A stretch of 64,000 nt of DNA from Bog-473 sp963751335 (lineage in GTDB: Bacteria; Actinomycetota; Acidimicrobiia; Acidimicrobiales; RAAP-2): contig CAVVUB010000002.1 in NCBI GenBank assembly GCA_963751335.1, positions 62,001 to 126,000 on the forward strand, in the 5' to 3' direction. The notes beneath the pieces were generated by a model. That model ran no database searches, was not told the DNA's origin, and saw only the letters and a list, made by a program, of their open reading frames with translations. The position numbers were made by a program, and so were the translations under genes. Position 1 is the first letter of the stretch, and each line of letters begins with the position of its first letter. Positions 8,113-16,757 of this stretch are shown here, in pieces.

Positions 8113-9435
8113 GTGAGCGACACGCCCGAGGAGCCGGCCGAAGGCGAACCGGGCCCTGAAGAGGGCAGCGGCAGCGATGACGCGGACAGCCGCCTCCGGG
8201 GCTGGATCGATCCCGATGACCGGCTCTGGCGCCACCCGAGCGAGGTGCCGACCGCCCCCGACCCGGCGGGGCCCGTGGTCCTGCAGCCGCCGGAGGGCAC
8301 GCGCCACCGCACGGCGCTCATGGCCCTCGTCGCCGCGGCCGCCGTGGTCGGCGTCGTCGCCTTCGTCGTGCTGCTGCTTTCGCCCTCCTCCGACCACCCG
8401 TCGACCGGGGGCACGGCCGACACCGTCGCGGCCGCCCCCGTGTCCACCCTGCCCGGGTTGCAGAACGCGGTGCCCGCCGTCGCCCTGGCCGCCGGTCGCT
8501 CCATGGTCGAGCTGCAGGCCACGACCTCCCACGGCATCGTGGCGCTGATCGGCATCGCCGTGGCCGAGGGTGGTCTCGTCGTCACCACGGCCGATGCCCT
8601 CGGGGGGCTCGAGCACCTCTCGCTCGTCGGGCCCGGCGGCAGGCTCGAGAGCGCCAGCCTCCTCGGCCGGGACCGGGATTCGGACGTGGCCCTGGTCCAG
8701 GTGCCCGAGGACGTGCCCGTCGCCCCCTTCTCCGACGGCTCCGGGCTGAGCACCGCCGCCGCCGATTCCACCCTCACCCTGCGTCCCTACGGCGACGATC
8801 TCGTGCTCGGTTCGGTGCCCGGCGCCGTCTCGGGGATCGGCTCCACCATCACCGGTGGTCCGGCCGACGGCATGCCCGCCATCACCTCCACCGTGGCCCC
8901 GGTCGGCGCCGGGGCCCGGGGCATGCCGGCCACGCCGGGCGCACCGCTGCTCGACTCGGCCGGGCAGGTCATCGGGATCCTCTACGACCCCGAAGCCGGA
9001 TCTGCCGCGACCACCACCTCGTTCGGGACGCCGTCGACCGCATCGTCGTCCGCCTACGGCGCCACCGTGACCACGACCGCCACAGTGCTGACCGCGGCCT
9101 CCTACCTGCCCACCCAGCTGGTCCTCGGGGTGGCCGGCGACATCCGCGCCGGCACCGACGCCCGCCACGGCTGGTTGGGCGTGACCGGGACGGACGGGCC
9201 CGGGGGCACGGGCGCCACGGTGGCCGAGGTCGACCCGGCCAGCCCGGCCAGCGGGCGCCTGGCCCGGGGCGAGGTCGTCGCCGCGGTCGACGGGCGGGCG
9301 GTGCGCACCATGGCCGAGCTGCGGGCCCGCCTCTACGTCCTGACCCCGGGCACGTCGGTTGCCCTCACCGTGGCGGGCGTACCAGGCGCCAACGGGAACA
9401 AGGTCGTGAACGTGAGGCTCGGCCGCTCCTCGTAG
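8113..9435 (+). CDS. Degenerate HtrA-like (trypsin fold + PDZ) membrane-anchored protein
   Basis: This 440-residue protein has an acidic cytoplasmic N-terminus (1-70), one membrane helix (about 71-95), a chymotrypsin-fold region (about 120-330) and a C-terminal PDZ domain (about 345-438, with GWLGVTG and GEVVAAVDGRAV). It resembles DegP/HtrA but the catalytic residues are missing. The His motif reads VVTTADAL instead of a TxxHV-type sequence, and the GNSGGP serine loop reads MPATPGAPLLD. The Asp motif SDVALVQV is retained. It is therefore probably a pseudoprotease that binds peptides. I chose the GTG at 8113 because upstream codons would overlap the MreB-like gene. Confidence 0.8.
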   Translation: MSDTPEEPAEGEPGPEEGSGSDDADSRLRGWIDPDDRLWRHPSEVPTAPDPAGPVVLQPPEGTRHRTALMALVAAAAVVGVVAFVVLLLSPSSDHPSTGGTADTVAAAPVSTLPGLQNAVPAVALAAGRSMVELQATTSHGIVALIGIAVAEGGLVVTTADALGGLEHLSLVGPGGRLESASLLGRDRDSDVALVQVPEDVPVAPFSDGSGLSTAAADSTLTLRPYGDDLVLGSVPGAVSGIGSTITGGPADGMPAITSTVAPVGAGARGMPATPGAPLLDSAGQVIGILYDPEAGSAATTTSFGTPSTASSSAYGATVTTTATVLTAASYLPTQLVLGVAGDIRAGTDARHGWLGVTGTDGPGGTGATVAEVDPASPASGRLARGEVVAAVDGRAVRTMAELRARLYVLTPGTSVALTVAGVPGANGNKVVNVRLGRSS

Positions 9436-9444
9436 GCTGCCTGG

Positions 9445-10653
9445 GTGAGCATGTTCGGTTCCATCGACCCTGATAATCCAATGGGTGGCCTGCTCGGCGA
9501 CCTGCTCAAGGTCATCGGGTCGGGAACGCCCGGCGGCGACGGCTGGTTCGAGGCCGCCCGCACCCTCGCCTTCGGGGTGGCGACCGACGACGGGCAGGAC
9601 GAAACCCCCGACCCGCTGGTGCGTATCGCCTTCGAGGACCTCTCCCGGGTGGCCGAGCTCCACGTGGCCGAGGCCACCGGCATCACCGCCGCCTCGAGTG
9701 GCGGAGCCGGGGTGTCCTTCGAGGCCGTCGGGCCGGGGCAGTGGTCGTTCCGCCTGCTCCAGGCTTACCGTCCCGTCCTCCAGTCGATGGTCGAGGCCCA
9801 GCAGAAGGGCGCCTCGGCCGCCCCCACCATGGACCTGACCCAGCTCGACCTCGAGGGCGGGGCAGGTCTTCAGGGGCTGTTGAGCCAGTTCGCCCTGACC
9901 CTCGGTCCGGTCTTCCTCGGCATGCAGTTCGGTTCGGCCGCCGGGCACCTGGCCCGCCGCGCCTTCGGCCAGTATGCGCTGCCCCTGCCCTGGCCGCCCG
10001 AGACCCCGGCCCTGCTGCTCGTGCCCGGCAACGTGGCCCGCTTCGCCGAGGACTGGAGCCTGCCCCTCCAAGAGGTCCAACTCTGGATCTGCCTGCGCGA
10101 GCTCACCATGCACGCCGTCATGACCCGGCCCGGGGTGCGCTCGTCGCTCACCACGCTCCTGGCCGATGCCTCCACCCACGCCGCCGCGGCCCAGCGCAAC
10201 ATCGTCGAGCGCCTCGGCGAGGGCATGGGCGACGCCACCTCCATCGAAGAGGCATTGGGCGACCCCGAAGCGCTGCTGGCCGATCTGATCAGCCCCGAGC
10301 AGCGCAACATCTCGAGCACGCTGACCGCCCAGACCACCGCGCTCGGCGCGTACGTCGACCACGTCACGTCGTCGGTGGCCGAGACCCTCACGTCGTCGCC
10401 GGCCGCGCTGCGCGAGGCCTGGTACCGCTACCGGATCGAAGAGGGAAAGGGTGAGATGGCCTTTGCCGGCCTCTTCGGGCTCGACGTCGGCCAGGACGAG
10501 GTGGACCGGGGTCGCGCCTTCGTCTCGGGTGTGATCGAGCGGGCCGGCGAGGACGCGCTCACCCGGCTCTGGACGGACGAAATCGACCTGCCAACACCGG
10601 CCGAGGTCGATGCACCCGGCCTGTGGCTGGCCCGGATCGGGCTGCTCGACTGA
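9445..10653 (+). CDS. DUF2342 (zinc-metalloprotease-like) family protein
   Basis: This 402-residue protein matches the actinobacterial DUF2342 family, often labelled 'zinc-dependent metalloprotease' or 'coenzyme F420 biosynthesis-associated protein'. Family marks include FGSAAGHLARRAFGQYALPLP, the segment LLLVPGNVARFAEDWSLP and the C-terminal stretch LTRLWTDEIDLPTPAEVDAPGLW. Where relatives have an HExxH-like helix this one reads LRELTMHAVM, so the first zinc-ligand His is Arg, and protease activity is doubtful. The gene begins at GTG 9445, 9 bp after the HtrA-like gene, so the two are probably co-transcribed. Its TGA stop opens the 26-bp repeat array. Confidence 0.8.
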   Translation: MSMFGSIDPDNPMGGLLGDLLKVIGSGTPGGDGWFEAARTLAFGVATDDGQDETPDPLVRIAFEDLSRVAELHVAEATGITAASSGGAGVSFEAVGPGQWSFRLLQAYRPVLQSMVEAQQKGASAAPTMDLTQLDLEGGAGLQGLLSQFALTLGPVFLGMQFGSAAGHLARRAFGQYALPLPWPPETPALLLVPGNVARFAEDWSLPLQEVQLWICLRELTMHAVMTRPGVRSSLTTLLADASTHAAAAQRNIVERLGEGMGDATSIEEALGDPEALLADLISPEQRNISSTLTAQTTALGAYVDHVTSSVAETLTSSPAALREAWYRYRIEEGKGEMAFAGLFGLDVGQDEVDRGRAFVSGVIERAGEDALTRLWTDEIDLPTPAEVDAPGLWLARIGLLD

Positions 10654-10800
10654 TCGAGCCCGAGGCTCAGGTCGACTGATCGAGCCCGAGGCTCAGGTCG
10701 ACTGATCGAGCCCGAGGCTCAGGTCGACTGATCGAGCCCGAGGCTCAGGTCGACTGATCGAGCCCGGGGCTCAGGTCGACTGATCGAGCCCGAGGCTCAG
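10651..10800. repeat. Array of 5.8 tandem 26-bp hairpin repeats between convergent genes
   Basis: Copies start at 10651, 10677, 10703, 10729, 10755 and 10781; the last is cut at 20 bp. The copies are identical except for one A-to-G change in copy 5. Each unit contains GAGCC-CGA-GGCTC, a 5-bp stem with a 3-nt loop, and begins with TGA. Copy 1 carries the stop codon of the DUF2342 gene and the last copy carries the stop codon of the opposite-strand gene. The array is the entire intergenic region. Confidence 0.9.
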
Positions 10801-11090
10801 CCTTCGGCTTCGTCGCCCCAGTCGAGCACCCACTCGAGGGCGAGCTGCTCGCGCTCGGCGTCGCGCACCACCCGCTCGGAGTTACGCCGGAACTGGGGAT
10901 CGTGGGGAGGCAGCAGGACCAGGCGGGCCAGGACCCGGTCCCTGAATTGGTCGATCACCTCGGGCGGCCCGTAATCGGACTGGACCTCCCAGTGCGGGGC
11001 CACGGGTCCGAGATACACCACCCGCACGTGCCCGATGGGCTCGATCGGCTCACCCTCTTCCTCGACGACTTCTTCGGTCTCGGGGGACAT
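10797..11090 (-). CDS. Small acidic protein of unknown function
   Basis: This 97-residue protein begins at ATG 11090, preceded by a strong AGGAGGT ribosome site six bases upstream, which decides the start over a longer in-frame option at 11177. The N-terminus is strongly acidic (EEVVEEEGEPIEPIG). The core has an aromatic/hydrophobic strand region (VRVVYLGPVAPHWEV) followed by a helical stretch ending in LALEWVLDWGDEAEG. No family is recognised. The gene lies between a hairpin array and the divergent whiB gene. Confidence 0.7.
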   Translation of the reverse strand: MSPETEEVVEEEGEPIEPIGHVRVVYLGPVAPHWEVQSDYGPPEVIDQFRDRVLARLVLLPPHDPQFRRNSERVVRDAEREQLALEWVLDWGDEAEG

Positions 11091-11315
11091 GGCACCTCCT
11101 ACGGCCCGCTCGGACGGTCTGGACACAACGGTGGCGCACGTTGCGAACGCGTGACGAGCCCGCGCGCCCGTCGGCACCGGGCGCCAGCGTAGCCCTGAAC
11201 GCTCTTCCGGATGGTCCCTGGTCGGAGCGTTGTCCCCTGTTGGATTCTTACGATCTTCCTAACCAAAAACGCAGGTGAGGGGCGTAAAATGTGCACAGAA
11301 AGGGAGTCGGGTGAG

Positions 11316-11567
11316 ATGAATAGCGATTGGATGTCAGAGGGCAAGTGCAAAGAAGTTCCACCGGGCGTCTTCTTCCCGAGCGACGGGATGGGCGTTCTGG
11401 TGGCACAGCGGATCTGCGCGGAGTGCCCGGTAGTGGAGGCCTGCCTCGAGTACGCCCTCGAGCACCACATCGACCACGGCGTCTGGGGTGGAGCCTCCGA
11501 GCGTGAGCGCCGCCGCATCCTGCGCCGCCGCCGCCTTTCCCACGCGGTGACCTCCTCCGCGCACTGA
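11316..11567 (+). CDS. WhiB-family iron-sulfur transcription regulator
   Basis: WhiB proteins bind a [4Fe-4S] cluster and act with the principal sigma factor to control transcription in actinobacteria. In this 83-residue version the four cluster cysteines are C11, C34, C37 and C43, followed by the GVWGG turn (55-59) and a basic Arg-rich C-terminus for DNA contact. The start at ATG 11316 gives the usual length; in-frame ATG 11289 is an alternative. Three strong stem-loops follow the gene. A second WhiB gene lies 1.1 kb downstream on the other strand. Confidence 0.9.
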   Translation: MNSDWMSEGKCKEVPPGVFFPSDGMGVLVAQRICAECPVVEACLEYALEHHIDHGVWGGASERERRRILRRRRLSHAVTSSAH

Positions 11568-11578
11568 TCGTCTTTTTT

Positions 11579-11720
11579 CCGGGCCCTCTTTCGGCCCGGG
11601 CCGGCGTCCTCTCGAACCCTCTCGGGGCGCCGGCAGGCTCGGACCCGATCAGGACCATCGTCCCCCGGTCCTGATCGGCGATTCCCCGGGCCTCGGGGCT
11701 CCGAGGGGACCCCGAGGCCC
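11579..11720. terminator. Three consecutive strong stem-loops downstream of whiB
   Basis: Stem 1 pairs 11579-11585 with 11593-11599 (CCGGGCC/GGCCCGG). Stem 2 pairs 11645-11656 with 11667-11678, a perfect 12-bp arm pair. Stem 3 pairs 11688-11698 with 11710-11720, a perfect 11-bp arm pair. None has a downstream T-run on the plus strand, so these are not textbook intrinsic terminators. They could be factor-assisted terminators, 3'-end stabilisers or leader structures for the next gene, whose GTG start is 41 bp beyond stem 3. Confidence 0.6.
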
Positions 11721-11760
11721 GCGGTGTCCCGCACTGTGGCGCGGGTGTCACGCTTGAGCG

Positions 11761-12624
11761 GTGCCGGTCGACCTCGTGGAGTGCGTGGCCAATGTCTCCG
11801 AAGGCCGGGACGACACGGTGCTCCGCCGGCTCTCCGAGGCCGCCGCCTCCACCCTGGTCGACCTCCACCGTGACGCCGACCACAACCGTTCGGTCTTCAC
11901 CCTGGCCGGCCGGCCCGACGTCGTGGCCGAGGCCACCCGCGCGCTGGCCCGCGCCGCGGTCGACCTGATCGACCTGCGCCGCCACGAGGGCGTCCACCCC
12001 CGCCTCGGTGCGCTCGACGTGGTGCCCTTCGTCCCCTACGTGCCGGGCGAAGGGTCACCACACGACCTCACTTCCGCCCTCGAGTTGCGCGACACGTTCG
12101 CCGACTGGCTGGCCGCCGAATTGGATGTGCCGAGCTTTCTCTACGGACCTCTGGACGGCGGGGGCACCCGCAGCCTGCCGGACCTGCGCCGCCTGGCCTT
12201 CGCCCCGTCCGAGGAGGGCGGCCTCGAGCCCGACTTCGGTCCCCGCTCGCCCCACCGCAGCGCCGGCGCCACGGCGGTCGGGGCCCGCACGGTGCTGGTG
12301 GCCTACAACGTCTGGGTCTCCTCGCTCGAAACGGCCCGCGCCGTCGCCCCCCACGTGCGCAACGACCGGGTACGGGTCCTGGCGCTGGCCGTCGGCGAAC
12401 GGGCCCAGGTCTCGTGCAACCTGGTCGATCCGGCCGTCTACGGCCCGGCCCGGCTCTACGACGCCGTGGCCGCCCTGGTGGAGGATGCGGGCGGGACCGT
12501 CGAAGGGGGAGAGCTGGTCGGGCTCATCCCCGCTGGCGTCCTGGCCACGATCCCGCCCGGCCGCTACGAAGAGCTCGGGCTCTCCCCCGACCGCACCATC
12601 GAGAGCCGCGTCACCCCGAACTGA
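11761..12624 (+). CDS. Glutamate formimidoyltransferase-type protein
   Basis: This 287-residue protein matches the formiminotransferase N- and C-subdomains of FTCD, which transfer a formimino group between formiminoglutamate and tetrahydrofolate in histidine breakdown. Matching segments are ECVANVSEGRD, DADHNRSVFTLAG and HEGVHPRLGALDVVPFVP near the N-terminus, and AYNVWVSSLETARAV in the second subdomain. No cyclodeaminase domain is fused. No other hut gene is adjacent, so an alternative role in one-carbon metabolism is possible. The start is GTG at 11761. It converges on the second whiB gene. Confidence 0.88.
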   Translation: MPVDLVECVANVSEGRDDTVLRRLSEAAASTLVDLHRDADHNRSVFTLAGRPDVVAEATRALARAAVDLIDLRRHEGVHPRLGALDVVPFVPYVPGEGSPHDLTSALELRDTFADWLAAELDVPSFLYGPLDGGGTRSLPDLRRLAFAPSEEGGLEPDFGPRSPHRSAGATAVGARTVLVAYNVWVSSLETARAVAPHVRNDRVRVLALAVGERAQVSCNLVDPAVYGPARLYDAVAALVEDAGGTVEGGELVGLIPAGVLATIPPGRYEELGLSPDRTIESRVTPN

Positions 12625-12683
12625 GACAGAGCTCGCGGGCGGACCTCTGGGAACGTGGGACGGCCGGGGTCGGCCGCCGCGGG

Positions 12684-12974
12684 TCAGGAAGCGCTGACGA
12701 CGCCGCCCCGGCGCACCATGGCGCGGGCCCGGCGCAGGCGCCGGCGTTCCCGCTCGCTCATGCCGCCCCAGATGCCGAACTTCTCGCCGTTGGCCAGCGC
12801 GTACTCGAGGCAATCCTCACGCACCACGCAGCCGCGGCACACCTCCTTGGCCTCGCGGGTCGACGCTCCGCGCTCCGGGAAGAACAGATCCGGATCGACG
12901 CCCATGCAGTTCGCCTGCAACTGCCAACTTCGTTCTTGGCGACCGTAAAGCGTGGTCACGATGTCCACCGCCAT
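12684..12974 (-). CDS. WhiB2-like iron-sulfur transcription regulator
   Basis: This 96-residue WhiB protein has cluster cysteines C23, C46, C49 and C55, the GIWGG turn (67-71) and the basic tail MSERERRRLRR. The run from DPDLFFPERG through STREAKEVC resembles the WhiB2/WhmD branch, which controls septation in mycobacteria and streptomycetes; the branch call is by pattern only. It starts at ATG 12974 after a G-rich ribosome site. The promoter region contains repeated GATGTAA elements. It is one of two WhiB genes within 1.5 kb. Confidence 0.9.
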   Translation of the reverse strand: MAVDIVTTLYGRQERSWQLQANCMGVDPDLFFPERGASTREAKEVCRGCVVREDCLEYALANGEKFGIWGGMSERERRRLRRARAMVRRGGVVSAS

Positions 12975-13009
12975 TCGATTCGCCCCCCTTCTTCGCCACA
13001 GGTGGCATT

Positions 13010-13038
13010 GATGTAACTACAACGATGTAACCAACATC
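13010..13038 (-). promoter_or_regulatory. Repeated GATGTAA elements upstream of the WhiB2-like gene
   Basis: GATGTAA occurs at 13010-13016 and 13024-13030, 14 bp apart, and the second copy runs into an inverted ACATC at 13034-13038, forming GATGT-5-ACATC. They lie 36-64 bp upstream of the start codon and are AT-richer than the surroundings, suiting a regulator site near the promoter. No regulator is identified. Confidence 0.35.
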
Positions 13039-13790
13039 TTTGACCAAGGCTCCGGGCGGGCGCAAGACCAAATTCGCGAACCTGGGCGAAAAACGTGTGG
13101 TACCTGCGCCTGAGCCGGTGTGGATGGATGCGTGAAACCGCAGATCGACCCCGGTTTCGCCGCGCTGGACCAAGGCGGGTCGATATTTCCTGCGTCCACC
13201 GGCCCGCGGATCGGCGCAGAAAAGGCCGCGACCGCCGCTCTTCGCTCCGGCGGTACCGGGGCGGCGGCGCCCAGGGGGCCACCGGACGGCGCGGGCAGGT
13301 CGTGTCAAGCAACCTTTGCCACGTTCGGTCCGGCACCACGCGACATGTCCGGCCGGACCGGGACGCGAATTCTGCCCGGGACAATCGTTCTGCGGGCGCG
13401 GGACGCACGTTCGGATACGCGGCTGGCTCACGTTCGTGCCCAGCGCCGGGCGGCATGAGAGGCACGGCATCGGACTCCCGGGTACACCGATCGTGCCTGG
13501 ACAGGCTTGCGGTGCAGGTGCCTTGGGGCGCGACGAACACGGCTGCGCGACCGGCAAGGGACGGCGTGGAACGGTCCTCGAGGGCACACCGGAGTTGAGT
13601 GATCACAGGCATTGAGTCTGGCAACAACCGAGGGAGTCCCCGGTAAGCGACGGCGGGTCTGGATATGGAAGGCTTGAATCTGCGAGGTGCCTGTCGACGA
13701 GGCGAGCACGACTGCTCGACCGACCTCGACCCGGTGGGAACCCTGCCCGCGCCGCGTGCGGACTCGAGTCGGCCGAGGCTAGCTGTGGCA
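13039..13790. other. Gene-poor stretch with no convincing coding content
   Basis: Several overlapping frames are open here simply because GC-rich DNA has few stops, but their translations are Arg/Pro/Ser-rich and show no family motif. No RNA gene or repeat stands out. I see nothing functional in it. Confidence 0.5.
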
Positions 13791-13816
13791 GCTACGGCGG
13801 CATTATCTGGCGACCG

Positions 13817-14280
13817 ATGTGTGGGTCTGGACTCGCTGCGGAGGCCCGAGAAGAAGTGTGCCGGGCAGGCACGTCGCCGTCGATCTGCGGGTCCTCCCGG
13901 GCACGTGTGGACTTTGCTGCACGACGCACTCCTGTCGTGCCGGTACCTGACGATTCTGTCGACGCTGTGCTGGCCGTGGAGGTCCTGGAGCACGTCTCAC
14001 GGCCACACTCCGTACTCGAGGAAATGGCTCGAGTACTCAAGCACGGCGGACGAGTCGTGATCTCGGACCTGTCTGTCCGTGCCCGGCCATGATGAATTTC
14101 GAACTACTGACTGATTCAGCGCCAAGGTCCTGGACCAACTGTGTTCGGAGGTCTTTGAGATCGATGAGGTTCGTATGTTAGGAGGAACCTTTGAGGCGCT
14201 GGGATCTGTGGCCGAGTACTACAGCGCTGGCGTCCTCCACCGGGCCCACCTTCCGAAAACGCGGCCTGGGAGAGGATCTT
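13817..14280 (+). pseudogene. Remnant of a class I SAM-dependent methyltransferase
   Basis: The frame ending at 14092 contains the late half of a methyltransferase core: PVPDDSVDAVLAVEVLEHV, then a helix and VLKHGGRVVISDLS. The glycine-rich SAM-binding loop is missing upstream. After the stop at 14092 a second coding-like segment (about 14130-14265) reads SEVFEIDEVRMLGGTFEAL and then SVAEYYSAGVLHRAHLP, plausibly the C-terminus of the same protein. At least one frame break separates the two parts. This looks like a decayed or badly sequenced gene. Confidence 0.5.
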
Positions 14281-14660
14281 CATGACTGAATCGGTGAGTG
14301 CTCGGTGACGCCGACCAACACAACTTCGTAGCCAGGTGCGGAACAGGTCGATAGGTCGGTCCAGGAGCTGGCCAGGCGCATCGGCTGCAGAACCGCGACG
14401 TGCGAGTGTCCTGTCTCGTAGCATCACCTTCCCTCCAACCATCTTCCATTGCCACGACTAGTGACATTGCCGGGCATTGAAGTAGTCCGATCGAAGCGAG
14501 AACATCAACTCCCAATCGCGTAAGAACTGCTCAGCGAGTGCGAGCTGGTGGCGAGATGTTCGCCAGCATGCCCCCCACGAAGGCTTGGGACGAAGAATGC
14601 CGACGGACCGAGAACATTCCTCGCTCAACCAAGATTGTTTGGCGCTTCGACCCCGGGGCG
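14281..14660. other. Non-coding stretch between methyltransferase remnant and VWA gene
   Basis: No frame here shows family motifs. GC content is visibly lower than in the flanking genes. It is downstream of the minus-strand VWA gene, whose stop is at 14661. I see no clear terminator hairpin or repeat. Confidence 0.45.
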
Positions 14661-16667
14661 CTAGCCGGCCGGGCGCAGGACGCGGCGGTGCTGGAGGAAG
14701 TCGACCAGCACGTAGCCGCCGAGGGCGTCGGGGGTGGTGTAGAAGGTGCGGCCGCCGTTGACCCGGGCGATCTGCTCCACGAAGGGGTAGTGGGTGCGCT
14801 GGAGGTCGAGGGCAAAGGTGTTGATCACGATGCCGGCCCGGGTGCAGCGGATGACCTCGGCCATGGTGCGGCGCAGGGTCTCGGGGACCGGCGGGTAGTT
14901 GAAGAAGACCTCGCCGTAGTCGTCGACGTGGGCCGTGGGCTCACCGTCGGTGACCACGATGATCTGCTTGGTCCCGTGCTCGTGGGCCAGCAGGCGCCGG
15001 GACAGGGCCAGCGCGTGCTGGAGGTTGGTGCCGTAGACGTAGTCCCACATGGCGGCCGGGATCTCGTCGGGGCGGATCTCGCGGGCGACCTCGGAGAAGC
15101 CGATGATGCCGAGGTAGTCGCGGGGGAACTTCGAGGAGATGAGGGTCTGGAGCGCCATGGCCATGCGCTTGGCCGGCACGAAGTTGTCCCGCATGGGCAT
15201 GGACATCGACAGGTCGAGGCAGAGCACGGTGGCCGAGCGCGAGAGCGCCTCGACCTCGACCACCTCGAAGTCCTCGGGGGTCAGGCGCACGGGGACGCCG
15301 GAGCCCCCGCGGCGCACCGCGTTGTGCACGGTGGTCGAGAGGTGCAGGTTGAGCGGGTCGCCGTACTCGTAGGCCTTGGTCGTCTCCTCGCGATCGTGCC
15401 CGGCGCCGGTGCGCAGGGCGGCGTGGTCGCCGATGCGGTCCTTGTTGATCTGGCCGAAGAGGTCGGCCAGCGCCTTCTGGCCGAGACGGCGAACGCCGCG
15501 CGGCGTCAGCTCGATCTGCCCGCCCGACTGCTCGATGAGCCCGGCGTCGGCCAGTGACTTGGTCAGGTTGGCCAGCTTGTCGAGGGCACGCGCCGCGTCC
15601 TCGCCCATGTGTTGCTTCACCTGGTCGAGGTCGATCTCGCCCAGGGCGGCCGGGCTGGAGGCGGACTGGATGACCTCCTCCATCCGATCCAACTGGCCCA
15701 TCTGCGTGGCCAGGTCGGTGGCCCGGTTCATGCTCATCGGGCCCTCGCCGTTGAAGTCGTAGGAGCGCTGCCAGCCCGCATCGGGCACGGCCCGCTGCAG
15801 GTTGCGGCTCAGGCGTTCGACCTGCCAGCGCAGGTCCATGTCCTCGAGCACGGCGTCGGCCAGCTGGCGCAGCTGGGCCTGCTGCTCGGGGCTGAGCGAA
15901 TTCCACACGGCCTGGGCCGCGGCCATGCGCTCGGCCAGCTGCTCGAGCAACTCGTCGAGCGTCTCGGGGTTCCCCGGGAACATGTCGCCGTACTGGGCCA
16001 TGAACTCTTCGAAGCTCGGGTCGAGCTCCTCGCCCGCCTCGCGCTGCTCGAGCATCTTGTTGAGCGCGTCGTAGGCGTCGCGCATGCGCGCCATCTGCTC
16101 GGGGCTCATGCTGGAGAGGGCGTCGGAGGCCCCTTCGAAGAAGGTGTCGGCCATCTCGCGGCGCAGCTCCTCGACCAGCTCCTCGAAGCGCTCTCGGGCC
16201 TCGGAGGAGACGAAGTCGTAGTTCTGGAGCGAGTTGATCCGGCCGGCCGGGTCGTCGGGCTGGAGGTCGAGAGCCATGCGGCGCTCGGTGGCCACGTCGC
16301 CGGTGACCTCCTCGCGGCGCTCGTCGCCCGAGGCCTTGGCCTCGTCGAGCAGCTCGTCGATGGCGGCCCGCTCGTCCTGCTCGATGTCGTCGAGCTGGCG
16401 GGTCAGCTCGGCCATGCGGCCGTCGGGGTCGCCCTCGGCCAGCATCTCGGCCCGGCGCCTCCGCAACTGGTCGAGCAGGTCGCGCAGCCCGGGCACCTGC
16501 TCCCCGTCGGCCGTCTTGAAGCCCGAGCGCAGCAGGCGCCGCAGCGCGTCGTCGAGGTCACCGCCGGCCAGCAGGTCGTCGGTCAGCCCGGCCAGGAGGT
16601 CATCGGGGTCGAGATCGGCGAACTCCTGGGTGCCGTCCCAGTGGGAGTAGTCGTAGTTGACGCTCAT
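14661..16667 (-). CDS. VWA-domain protein, MoxR partner
   Basis: This 668-residue cytoplasmic protein has a long, Glu/Leu-rich helical N-terminal region (1-430) and a von Willebrand A domain in the last 200 residues. The metal-ion-dependent adhesion site is visible as LDLSMSMPM (DxSxS), with later motifs IIVVTDGEPTAH. Proteins of this type pair with MoxR AAA+ ATPases and are thought to act as chaperones that insert metals or remodel protein complexes. Its MoxR partner is immediately upstream on the same strand (gap about 90 bp). No N-terminal signal peptide is seen. Confidence 0.88.
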   Translation of the reverse strand: MSVNYDYSHWDGTQEFADLDPDDLLAGLTDDLLAGGDLDDALRRLLRSGFKTADGEQVPGLRDLLDQLRRRRAEMLAEGDPDGRMAELTRQLDDIEQDERAAIDELLDEAKASGDERREEVTGDVATERRMALDLQPDDPAGRINSLQNYDFVSSEARERFEELVEELRREMADTFFEGASDALSSMSPEQMARMRDAYDALNKMLEQREAGEELDPSFEEFMAQYGDMFPGNPETLDELLEQLAERMAAAQAVWNSLSPEQQAQLRQLADAVLEDMDLRWQVERLSRNLQRAVPDAGWQRSYDFNGEGPMSMNRATDLATQMGQLDRMEEVIQSASSPAALGEIDLDQVKQHMGEDAARALDKLANLTKSLADAGLIEQSGGQIELTPRGVRRLGQKALADLFGQINKDRIGDHAALRTGAGHDREETTKAYEYGDPLNLHLSTTVHNAVRRGGSGVPVRLTPEDFEVVEVEALSRSATVLCLDLSMSMPMRDNFVPAKRMAMALQTLISSKFPRDYLGIIGFSEVAREIRPDEIPAAMWDYVYGTNLQHALALSRRLLAHEHGTKQIIVVTDGEPTAHVDDYGEVFFNYPPVPETLRRTMAEVIRCTRAGIVINTFALDLQRTHYPFVEQIARVNGGRTFYTTPDALGGYVLVDFLQHRRVLRPAG

Positions 16668-16757
16668 GTGCGTGCCGTCCTCGTCTGGTCGGTGCCGGGC
16701 CCGTGACCGGGCGCGTGTCCGTCTCTGCGTCCGTTTCCTGGTTGGCCCCGTGTCGTG

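Noticed and set aside
7279..10362. Minus-strand open frame of 1027 codons
   Set aside because: It runs antisense or out of frame through three well-supported genes and has Gly/Arg/His-rich content without domains.
10651..10800. Tandem repeats considered as a CRISPR array
   Set aside because: There are no unique spacers; the 26-bp units abut directly and no cas genes are present.
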